Below are positions 16,407-24,406 of a stretch of DNA of 47,102 nucleotides, one piece after another. A program made the translations under genes and the position numbers. The first letter of the stretch is position 1. Every line of letters begins with the position of its first letter. Source of the DNA: Nitrospirota bacterium (GTDB lineage: Bacteria; Nitrospirota; Thermodesulfovibrionia; Thermodesulfovibrionales; UBA6898). The notes below the pieces were generated by a model. It searched no databases, was not told the DNA's origin, and saw nothing but the letters and a program-made list of their open reading frames with translations. The stretch is from positions 1-47,102 of the forward strand of contig JAKAIE010000013.1 in NCBI GenBank assembly GCA_021814475.1, given 5' to 3'.

Positions 16407-16952
16407 TTATATCATAAATCCCTGGTAGACAACATTTGCCAGAAGGTGGAAAAGGACTGGCGGCAGGACGTTCGAGGTCCGCATGTACAGGTAGCCCATG
16501 ACAAGAGAAGGAAAGAATGTCAACAGTGCGCTGGCGTCGTGGAGAAAAAAAAATGCCGGGAGATGCGCAACCGAGAAGAGGAGGCTCACGATGAGAATCC
16601 CCCGGAGGTTATTGCCGAGCGTCTGCTGCAGGAATCCCCGGAAGAAAACCTCTTCAGGTATGGCGACCCTCAGAAGCTGCGAGAAGACTGCGGCAAAACC
16701 TATGAAGTGATAGGGTTTGCCTGCCGAAAGGATGAGGAATACCGGGGCGAGTATGCCCGCCGAGACAATAAGCCCCGTAGCGACATGCCCCATGGAAAGC
16801 GCAACCCGTATCTTCTGTCCGAGGATGACCGGGACTGTAAGCATAAAAAGGGGAACGAGATAGAAGGTCGGACGCGAGGGCGCAGCATGCGCGAGCACTG
16901 CCACAGCCAGGAGAAGACAATATGAGAGGGCCGCCTTCTTTTGCTTCGGCAT
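16407..16952 (-). CDS. CPBP family intramembrane metalloprotease
   Basis: 181 aa, about five or six membrane spans. The CPBP (CAAX protease/bacteriocin-processing) motifs are EEVFFRGFLQ, with the Glu pair and Arg, the second-motif histidine in SVAHLP, and a final HLLANVV. ATG 16952 is preceded, rather distantly, by GGGAGG. It lies 91 nt after nuoN on the same strand with no obvious terminator between, so it may be read through from the complex I operon. Substrate unknown. Confidence 0.85.
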   Translation of the reverse strand: MPKQKKAALSYCLLLAVAVLAHAAPSRPTFYLVPLFMLTVPVILGQKIRVALSMGHVATGLIVSAGILAPVFLILSAGKPYHFIGFAAVFSQLLRVAIPEEVFFRGFLQQTLGNNLRGILIVSLLFSVAHLPAFFFLHDASALLTFFPSLVMGYLYMRTSNVLPPVLFHLLANVVYQGFMI

Positions 16953-17043
16953 GAGCAGAACTGAGCCTCCCTGCCCTTTACAACAGAGACGCCTTCACAT
17001 GGCGCATATCATCAGTCCGGGGTCCCGGATAGAGGCAGAGTGC

Positions 17044-18471
17044 TCAGAAACCCGCGACTGCTGCCTTTGCAAAGTTCACGAAAAACGACGGCACCACGCC
17101 GATTGCGAGGACCCCCACAAGAGCGACGGCAAGGGCAAGGCCGATCGCAGGAGAAGATGACAGGGCCACCGTCTCTTTAGGCTCTTTCATATACATCAGC
17201 ATGACAACCCTGAGATAGAAGTAGGCAGATATCGCGCTGAAGATCACCGCGATCAGGACCACCCAGGTATAGCCTGCCTGGATCGCGCTCATGAAGAGGT
17301 AAAACTTGCCCATAAACCCGGCCGTGGGAGGGATCCCTGTAAGAGAGAACATGAACACGAGCATCAGGCCCGCGGCAAGGGGGTGTGTCTTGGCCAACCC
17401 TTCATAGTCGGAGAGCGAGTCTCCCTTGAAATCGCCTGACCTGAGCATGATGATCACCGCAAAGGCTCCTATATTCATGAACGCATAGACGAGCATATAG
17501 ACCATCACGCTCGCCAGGCCGTCCGGCGTTCCTGCAATGATACCAAGAAGCGCGTAGCCGGCATGCGCGATCGACGAGTAGGCGAGCATCCTCTTGATAT
17601 TAGTTTGTGAGATGGCAACGATATTTCCAAGGCCCATCGTGAGAATCGCGATAGGGATCAATACCGCCGACCACTCGACCTTCATCCCGCCGAAGGCGAC
17701 CAGGAAGACGCGACCGATGACGGCAAAACCGGCTGCCTTGGGACCTACGGACATATACGCGGTTATGGACGTGGGCGCTCCTTCATACGCATCCGGCGCC
17801 CACATGTGAAACGGCACCGCCGCAATCTTGAATGAGAAGGCGACCGCGACGAAGATCATCGCCAGGATAAGCATCGGGTTTTGTGCCAGCCCGTTCAGGG
17901 CGATATAGCCGGCGATCTCCTTAAGGTCCGTCGTACCCGTCATGCCATATACCAGTGCTGTCCCATAGAGGAGAAAGGCCGAAGCAAAGGCGCCGAGGAG
18001 AAAATACTTCAGGGCCGCCTCGTTCGACTTCATGTCGTACCTCAGGAAACCGGCAAGGATATAGGTGCTGAGCGCCATCAGTTCCAGTCCGAGGTACAGC
18101 ACGATCAGATCGCCGGCGGACGCCATCACCATCATGCCGAGAGTCGAGAAGAGTATAAGACTGTAGTACTCGCCGAAGTTGACCCTTTCGACGCTGAGAT
18201 ACTTCACGGAGATCAGCACCGTAAGGATAAGGTTCATGAGAAAGATCAGCTTGAAAAAGATGCTGTAGCCGTCGGACAGGAACATGCCGTTAAAGGCGGT
18301 CCCCTTGGCGGTCGTCAGGAAGTAGGCCACTATCGCCGCCGTAATGATGCTCAACAGCCCGATCGTCTCTTTCCTCTTGATGACGAGGTCGGCCACCAGC
18401 ACGAGCAGCGCCAGGACGGTCATTGTAATCTCCGGCATCACCGGTTGAAGGTTAGGCATCATAAGCTGCAT
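17044..18471 (-). CDS. nuoN: NADH-quinone oxidoreductase subunit N
   Basis: 475 aa, an antiporter-like proton-pumping membrane subunit of complex I. It has about 14 helices; the key glutamate is in YLGLELMALSTYI, and the lysine with the proton-channel block is FSFKIAAVPFHMWAPDAYEGAP. The start is taken at ATG 18471 because GGAGGACCCCG precedes it and it lies just beyond the nuoM stop. A longer frame to 18528 has no ribosome site and would overlap nuoM. Last gene of the nuoA-N operon. Confidence 0.95.
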   Translation of the reverse strand: MQLMMPNLQPVMPEITMTVLALLVLVADLVIKRKETIGLLSIITAAIVAYFLTTAKGTAFNGMFLSDGYSIFFKLIFLMNLILTVLISVKYLSVERVNFGEYYSLILFSTLGMMVMASAGDLIVLYLGLELMALSTYILAGFLRYDMKSNEAALKYFLLGAFASAFLLYGTALVYGMTGTTDLKEIAGYIALNGLAQNPMLILAMIFVAVAFSFKIAAVPFHMWAPDAYEGAPTSITAYMSVGPKAAGFAVIGRVFLVAFGGMKVEWSAVLIPIAILTMGLGNIVAISQTNIKRMLAYSSIAHAGYALLGIIAGTPDGLASVMVYMLVYAFMNIGAFAVIIMLRSGDFKGDSLSDYEGLAKTHPLAAGLMLVFMFSLTGIPPTAGFMGKFYLFMSAIQAGYTWVVLIAVIFSAISAYFYLRVVMLMYMKEPKETVALSSSPAIGLALAVALVGVLAIGVVPSFFVNFAKAAVAGF

Positions 18472-18484
18472 CGGGGTCCTCCGG

Positions 18485-20023
18485 TCATTTGAGAATCTCA
18501 AGAACATTATGTGCGACTGATACGCCATGGACGCCGCCGTCGCTCACCCGCTCCAGCAGGTGCCGCACAGACTCGTGCATAAAGCCGAGGAAGGCGGTCG
18601 GGTAGACTCCGATCCAGAATATGAGTACCACCATCGGCAGCAGGGCTGCAAGTTCGCGCGCGCCGATGTCGGAAAGGCCGGCGACCTTCTGGTTCGTCTC
18701 CATAAAAAATACCCTCTGATAGAGCCAGAGCATATACCCCGCACCGATGATAATGCCCGTTGCCGAGAGCACCCCTGCCCATTGGCTCGCCTTGAAACCA
18801 CCGAGCAGGATCAGGAACTCCCCGACAAAACCATTCGTTGCCGGAAGGCCTATCGAGGCCAGGGTAAAGACGATGAATATGGAGGCATAGACGGGCATCA
18901 CCGAGGCCACACCGCCGTAATCAGCTATCTGCCTGGTATGGGTGCGGTCATAGATGGCGCCGACGCCAAGGAAGAGCCCGCCCGTCACGATACCGTGGTT
19001 CAGCATCTGCAGAATGCCCCCTTCCATGCCCTGCACGTTCAGGGCGAAGATGCCCAGCGTGACGAAACCCATATGGCTGACGGAACTGTAGGCGATCAGC
19101 CTCTTCAGATCTGTCTGTGCTAGGCAGATGACCCCTCCATAGATGATGGCTATGACCGAAAGGCCGATCATCACAGGCGTCATCGCCCGTGAGGCCTCGG
19201 GGAGCATGGGGAGTGAAAATCTAAGAAAACCGTACGCCCCCATCTTGATCAGGATCGCGGCAAGGATCACACTGCCCGCGGTCGGCGCCTCGGTATGGGC
19301 ATCGGGCAGCCAGGTATGAACAGGGAACATCGGCACCTTGACGGCAAAGGCTGCAAAAAAGGCCCAAAAAAGCCAGAACTGCATGTCATAAGGAAGGATC
19401 AGCTTTGAGAGGGCCAGGATGTCAAAGGTCCTGCCGGCGTACAGATAAAGGGTGATGATGCCGACCAGCATCAGCACGCTGCCGACCAGTGTATAGAGGA
19501 AAAACTTCACCGCGGCATAGACCCTGTTCGGTCCTCCCCATACTCCGATCAGGAGATACATCGGTATCAGCATCGCCTCCCAGAATATATAGAAGAGGAA
19601 AAAATCGAGGGAGCAGAAAACACCGATCATCGCAGACTCGACAATCAGAATCGATATGAAAAACTCCTTCACCTTCATCTTGACCGAGTTCCATGAGATC
19701 AGCACGCAGAGTATCGCCACCAGGGTCGAAAGCAGGACGAACAGGATGCTGATGCCATCAAGACCGAGATAGTAATTTATGTTCCAGGACGGGATCCAGG
19801 CATGCCTCTCGACGAACTGCATCGCGTGGGTCGTCTTGTCGAAGGTCGAAAAAAGCGGCAGGGAGACAAGAAACGTCCCGACACTGAAGAGCAGTGCGAC
19901 CCATTTGATAAGGTTTTCATTCGTCCGGTTCAGCAGTAGCAGGACAACTGCCCCGATGACCGGGAGAAAGATAAGGCTGCTCAGTATCGGGAAACCCATC
20001 GTATTCGTCATCACCTGTTCCAT
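18485..20023 (-). CDS. nuoM: NADH-quinone oxidoreductase subunit M
   Basis: 512 aa, a proton-pumping antiporter-like subunit. The essential glutamate is in FWEAMLIPMYLLIG; the lysine and histidines are in AVKVPMFPVHTWLPDAHTEAPT. It begins directly after the nuoL stop, with GAGGAG as ribosome site inside the end of nuoL. Normal length. Confidence 0.96.
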   Translation of the reverse strand: MEQVMTNTMGFPILSSLIFLPVIGAVVLLLLNRTNENLIKWVALLFSVGTFLVSLPLFSTFDKTTHAMQFVERHAWIPSWNINYYLGLDGISILFVLLSTLVAILCVLISWNSVKMKVKEFFISILIVESAMIGVFCSLDFFLFYIFWEAMLIPMYLLIGVWGGPNRVYAAVKFFLYTLVGSVLMLVGIITLYLYAGRTFDILALSKLILPYDMQFWLFWAFFAAFAVKVPMFPVHTWLPDAHTEAPTAGSVILAAILIKMGAYGFLRFSLPMLPEASRAMTPVMIGLSVIAIIYGGVICLAQTDLKRLIAYSSVSHMGFVTLGIFALNVQGMEGGILQMLNHGIVTGGLFLGVGAIYDRTHTRQIADYGGVASVMPVYASIFIVFTLASIGLPATNGFVGEFLILLGGFKASQWAGVLSATGIIIGAGYMLWLYQRVFFMETNQKVAGLSDIGARELAALLPMVVLIFWIGVYPTAFLGFMHESVRHLLERVSDGGVHGVSVAHNVLEILK

Positions 20024-21961
20024 CTACCAGCTCCTCATCAGCATCAGGGCCGCAATGATGAATATGCCCATCGCCATGATGGTCGCATAGTGATGCATGA
20101 GCCCTGTCTGGATCTTTCTGAGCTGCCGGCTGACTCCGCCTATCGCCGCGGGCACACCGTTGACGATCGCCTCGATCACCTTCGCATCGGTCACGCCGAT
20201 CAGTATATTCTTTGCGGTCCAGATGGTTGGCCTGATGATGACTGCGCTGTAAAGCTCATCCACGTAATATTTGTTGTAGAGGACCTTGTGCACGCCGCTG
20301 AACTGGGCCGTAAGCTTACCCGGGATATCGGGCCGCAGCATGTACATGAACCAGGCCAGCCCGATGCCGGCGAACCCTACGACAACCGAGACGGCCATCA
20401 CGATCAGCTCCTCGCCGTGCGTACCATGTCCTTCCGCATGGCCCAGCACCGGTTTCATGAATTCGGCGATGCCATTGTGGATACCGATATTCTCGCCGAT
20501 CAGGGCGGGGATCCCGACCCATCCCGCAGCAACCGCGCCGACGCAGAGGAGCATAAGCGGTATGGTCATCGCCTTCGGAGACTCGTGAAGATGATGCTCC
20601 TGCTCATGCGTGCCCCTGAATTTTCCGTGGAATGTCAGAAATATCAACCTGAATGAATAAAATGCGGTCAGAAAGGCCACCAGGGTTCCGCTGGCCCAGA
20701 CGATTTTGCCCACTGGACTTGACCCGGAGTATGCCATCCAGAGGATCTCGTCCTTGCTGAAGAATCCGGCAAGACCCGGGAACCCGGCGATGCTCAATGA
20801 GGCGATCAGCATGGTCACGTAGGTGACTGGCATATATTTCCTGAGGCCGCCCATCTTCTGTATGTCAAGCTCGCCGCCCATCGCATGCATCACGCTTCCC
20901 GCGCAGAGGAAGAGGAGGGCCTTGAAAAATGCATGCGTGTACAGATGGAAAACTCCGGCGGTATACGCGCCCACGCCGCAGGCGAGGAACATATACCCCA
21001 ACTGGCTGACGGTCGAGTAGGCGATGATCCTTTTGAGGTCGTTTTGCACCAGTGCGATCGTGGCGGCAAAGAGCGAGGTGATCGCCCCCGTCAGTGCGAC
21101 TACCACGAGAGCGGTCTCTGACTGGCTGAAGATCGGGTTGCACCGGGCCACGAGGAAGACGCCGGCCGTGACCATAGTGGCCGCATGGATAAGGGCGCTG
21201 ACAGGGGTCGGACCCTCCATGGCGTCCGGTAGCCAGACATGGAGAGGCATCTGGGCTGACTTGCCTATCGATCCGCAGAAGAGCAGCAGTGAGATCAGCG
21301 TCATCAGGTGAACATCAAAACCAAGGAAGTTGTAGCTCTTCGCTGCCAGTGATCCGGCCTGTGCAAAGACCGGCGCGTAGTAGGTTGTCCCGAAGTTCAG
21401 GAAGATGACGAATATCCCGAGCCCGAAGCCGAAGTCACCGAACCGGTTGACGATGAAGGCCTTCTTCCCTGCATCGGACGCAGACTTTTTATCAAAGTAG
21501 TAGCCGATCAGGAAGTACGAGCAGAGACCGACACCCTCCCAGCCAAAGTAGAGCTGGAGAAAGTTGTTCGCCATCACCAGCATAAGCATGCAGAAGGTGA
21601 AGAGGCTGAGATACGAGAAGAACCGGTAATAGCCGTTGTCCCCGTGCATATAGCCCACAGAGTATATATGGATGAGCGTACTGCAGGTGGTCACGACAAT
21701 CAGCATGATCGCGGTCAACTGGTCGATAAGAAAGCCGACCGAAACCTTGAAATCACCGGCGAGGATCCAGGTGTAGACGTTCTCGTTGAGCGTCTTGCCG
21801 GCGAGGACGTCGCGCAGGGTCATCACCGCCACGACCCACGATCCGGCCACGGCGAGTATCGAAACCCAGTGGGCCTTCTCCTTCAGGACCGCCCTTCCGA
21901 ACAGTATGTTGATCAGGAACGCTGCGAACGGCAGAAACGGTATCAAGAGATAATTTTCCAT
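20024..21961 (-). CDS. nuoL: NADH-quinone oxidoreductase subunit L
   Basis: 645 aa, the distal proton-pumping subunit with the long lateral helix at its C-terminus. The conserved Glu is in YFGWEGVGLCSYFLIG; the channel Lys/His block is GKSAQMPLHVWLPDAMEGPT. The C-terminal part (VTDAKVIEAIVNG...) is the region of the amphipathic helix and final anchor. No in-frame disruption. Confidence 0.96.
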   Translation of the reverse strand: MENYLLIPFLPFAAFLINILFGRAVLKEKAHWVSILAVAGSWVVAVMTLRDVLAGKTLNENVYTWILAGDFKVSVGFLIDQLTAIMLIVVTTCSTLIHIYSVGYMHGDNGYYRFFSYLSLFTFCMLMLVMANNFLQLYFGWEGVGLCSYFLIGYYFDKKSASDAGKKAFIVNRFGDFGFGLGIFVIFLNFGTTYYAPVFAQAGSLAAKSYNFLGFDVHLMTLISLLLFCGSIGKSAQMPLHVWLPDAMEGPTPVSALIHAATMVTAGVFLVARCNPIFSQSETALVVVALTGAITSLFAATIALVQNDLKRIIAYSTVSQLGYMFLACGVGAYTAGVFHLYTHAFFKALLFLCAGSVMHAMGGELDIQKMGGLRKYMPVTYVTMLIASLSIAGFPGLAGFFSKDEILWMAYSGSSPVGKIVWASGTLVAFLTAFYSFRLIFLTFHGKFRGTHEQEHHLHESPKAMTIPLMLLCVGAVAAGWVGIPALIGENIGIHNGIAEFMKPVLGHAEGHGTHGEELIVMAVSVVVGFAGIGLAWFMYMLRPDIPGKLTAQFSGVHKVLYNKYYVDELYSAVIIRPTIWTAKNILIGVTDAKVIEAIVNGVPAAIGGVSRQLRKIQTGLMHHYATIMAMGIFIIAALMLMRSW

Positions 21962-21969
21962 GGCGTCCC

Positions 21970-22272
21970 CTATCCTTTCATTTCGTGCATCTCGTCTACA
22001 TGGACCGTATTCTTATTACGGAATAGGGCGATGATGATCGCAAGTCCGATCGAGGCCTCGGCCGCGGCAACCGTAATGATAAAGAAGACGAGTATCTGCC
22101 CCCTGAGGTCCTGCAGGTAGTGGCTGAAGGCCACCAGGCTGATATTGACGGCGTTCAGCATCAGTTCGATCGACATGAACATGATGATAATGTTTCTTCT
22201 TGTCAGGAACCCGAAGACCCCGATCGAAAAGACTGCGGCGCTTAACAGCAAATACCAGTTCAAGGGTACCAT
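21970..22272 (-). CDS. nuoK: NADH-quinone oxidoreductase subunit K
   Basis: 100 aa, three membrane helices. The two buried glutamates of the central proton path are visible in [14 protein letters not shown] and in [12 protein letters not shown]. Adjacent to nuoJ without a gap. Standard length. Confidence 0.96.
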   Translation of the reverse strand: MVPLNWYLLLSAAVFSIGVFGFLTRRNIIIMFMSIELMLNAVNISLVAFSHYLQDLRGQILVFFIITVAAAEASIGLAIIIALFRNKNTVHVDEMHEMKG

Positions 22273-22794
22273 TTAATGACTCCTCATCCTCTTTTTCGCA
22301 AGCACGATCGCCCCGATCACCGCAATGAGCAGGACGAGTGAGGCGATCTCGAAGGGAAACAGATACTCTGTATAGAGAACCTGCCCCAGGACCTTGGTAT
22401 GCGTCACCCGTTGTATAAGGTCGATCGTGAAGTTGCCTTTTGGTCCGGGAACGAATTTCTGCAGGGCCGCGGCGAGGCTCACGAAGATCGCGGCGGAGAC
22501 AAGCAACCCCGCAGGCCATGTGCCGATAAACCGGTCGGCCTGGAGTTCTTCCTTCAGGTTCAGCAGGAGAACGACAAAGAGGAAGAGCACCAGTATGGCG
22601 CCGGCGTAAACGATGACCTGAATCGCCGCGATAAATTCGGCGTTCAGGAAGAGATACATGCTGGCGATATGAAAAAAGAGGAGCAGCATCCACATGACGC
22701 TGTGCACCGGGTTCTTCCTGGTAATGACAAGGAGAGACAGGACCACGATCGCCGAGGCGAAATATCCGAAGAACATCTGCGGCAGCATGCTCAT
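22273..22794 (-). CDS. nuoJ: NADH-quinone oxidoreductase subunit J
   Basis: 173 aa, five membrane helices. The TM3 block VYAGAILVLFLFVVLLLN is the characteristic NuoJ signature that forms the pi-bulge helix linking quinone chemistry to proton movement. The ATG overlaps the nuoI stop by 4 nt. Confidence 0.95.
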   Translation of the reverse strand: MSMLPQMFFGYFASAIVVLSLLVITRKNPVHSVMWMLLLFFHIASMYLFLNAEFIAAIQVIVYAGAILVLFLFVVLLLNLKEELQADRFIGTWPAGLLVSAAIFVSLAAALQKFVPGPKGNFTIDLIQRVTHTKVLGQVLYTEYLFPFEIASLVLLIAVIGAIVLAKKRMRSH

Positions 22795-23357
22795 TTCTTC
22801 CCCCCTGACCTGATCGCATCGGGTATCTTGCTGAACATTGCCTGACCCTCGTGTCCGTGCATATCGGCCGAGAGCGGCCTCCAGAACTCGCGATAATACC
22901 GCTTTCCTTTTTCGCCCGCAAAATACCGGTCCCAGTTTTCGAGGAGCTTTTCCTTGGTCATATAAAACTCCGCCCGCGAATAATTCGAATATTCATAATG
23001 CTCGCTGAGCGATATCGCCCCGAACGGACATGCCTCGACACAGAAGCCGCAGAAGATACACCTGAGGATGTCTATCTCATACCGCTCCACGATCTTCTTG
23101 TTGTCGTCACCCTCATTGGTGTAGATGTGGATGCACTGCGACGGGCAGTAAGCCCCGCAGAGGCCACACCCGACGCACTTCAATTTTCCCTCGTCGTCCT
23201 TCGAAAGGGCATGCAGGCCCCTGAACCCGGCGGCGACGACCGGTTTGACCTTGGGGTAGCGTCTTGTCACCGCGGGTCTGAAAAGTGTCCTGAAGGTGAG
23301 CGACAGCCCCTTGAGGATCTCGGTGAAAAATACGGTTTTGATCAGTGGACTCTTCAT
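22791..23357 (-). CDS. nuoI: NADH-quinone oxidoreductase subunit I
   Basis: 188 aa from ATG 23357, which shares a base with the nuoH stop (TGATG). Another ATG at 23366 is possible; the frame is open further upstream but only as overlap with nuoH. It carries the two ferredoxin-type [4Fe-4S] motifs CVGCGLCGAYCPSQC and CIFCGFCVEACPFGAI (clusters N6a and N6b), passing electrons from NuoG towards NuoB. Confidence 0.95.
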   Translation of the reverse strand: MKSPLIKTVFFTEILKGLSLTFRTLFRPAVTRRYPKVKPVVAAGFRGLHALSKDDEGKLKCVGCGLCGAYCPSQCIHIYTNEGDDNKKIVERYEIDILRCIFCGFCVEACPFGAISLSEHYEYSNYSRAEFYMTKEKLLENWDRYFAGEKGKRYYREFWRPLSADMHGHEGQAMFSKIPDAIRSGGKK

Positions 23358-24406
23358 CAGAACCATCCCATTATTTTCATTGTCCCGGTAAATACGATAT
23401 TTACCAGCGCTATCGGTATGAGCACCTTCCATCCGATGGCCATCAACTGGTCGTACCGGTAACGGGGCAGGGTCGCGCGAACCCAGTAATAGAAGAACAT
23501 GAAACAATACACCTTCATCAGGAACCAGACTATCCCCGGAACGAACAAGAGGAAAGGAAGTGCATTCGTCACGAACTGAGGTAGTGTCCATCCCCCCAGG
23601 AAGCAGATCGTCCCCACCGAAGACATGATCAGCATGCCCGTATACTCGCCCAGGAAGAACATCGCGAAACGGAATCCGCTGTATTCGGTGAAATAGCCGG
23701 CAACGAGCTCACTTTCCGCCTCGGGAAGGTCGAAGGGCAATCTGTTCGTCTCGGCGAACATCGCCACCACAAAAACGAAAAAGCCGAGCACTTGGGGAAT
23801 GGCGTAGACCCCGGTCGTAATAGCATGCTGGCCGCGCACGATCTCTGAGAGGTTAAGAGACCCGGACATGATCATCACGCCTACAAGACTCAGCCCCATC
23901 GCTATTTCGTAACTGATGACCTGGGAGGCGGACCGCAATCCGCCCAGGAACGAGTATTTCGAGCCGGACGACCACCCGGACATGACAATGCCGTAAGCGC
24001 CGAGGGACGACATGGCGAGCAGGAAAAGGAGCCCGACATTAATATCCGCCACCACGAACCCATCAAAAAACGGAAGGACCGCAAGAGACGTCAGCGCCGA
24101 GACAAAAAATATCACCGGGGCAAGATAGAAGATCGGCTTGTCCGCGGTTGCCGGGATGATGTCTTCCTTGAAGAAGAGTTTGATGCCGTCGGCAAAGGGC
24201 TGAAAAAGACCGTACGGTCCAACCTCCCTCGGGCCCAGGCGCAACTGCATATGGGCGATCACCTTCCGCTCCCAATAAGTCGCATAGGCGACGTGGAGCA
24301 GGGCCGCGACAAAGACCACCACGATCTGCAGGAGAATCAGAAATATATTGCCGATAATACCGAAAGACCGTATATATGTGAGAGATTGCGTCAGGAGTTC
24401 GTTCAT
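23357..24406 (-). CDS. nuoH: NADH-quinone oxidoreductase subunit H
   Basis: 349 aa, eight helices. It forms the quinone cavity with NuoB and NuoD. Signatures are YWERKVIAHMQLRLGPREVGP, AETNRLPFDLPEAESELVAG and YTEYSG-type acidic loop residues (FTEYSGFRF). The start overlaps the nuoG stop by 4 nt. Confidence 0.96.
   Translation of the reverse strand: MNELLTQSLTYIRSFGIIGNIFLILLQIVVVFVAALLHVAYATYWERKVIAHMQLRLGPREVGPYGLFQPFADGIKLFFKEDIIPATADKPIFYLAPVIFFVSALTSLAVLPFFDGFVVADINVGLLFLLAMSSLGAYGIVMSGWSSGSKYSFLGGLRSASQVISYEIAMGLSLVGVMIMSGSLNLSEIVRGQHAITTGVYAIPQVLGFFVFVVAMFAETNRLPFDLPEAESELVAGYFTEYSGFRFAMFFLGEYTGMLIMSSVGTICFLGGWTLPQFVTNALPFLLFVPGIVWFLMKVYCFMFFYYWVRATLPRYRYDQLMAIGWKVLIPIALVNIVFTGTMKIMGWF

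Noticed and set aside
23366..23591. N-terminal extension of nuoI overlapping nuoH
   Set aside because: The extra 75-78 residues are unrelated to NuoI, lie wholly in nuoH coding sequence, and the remaining 188 residues are the normal full length.
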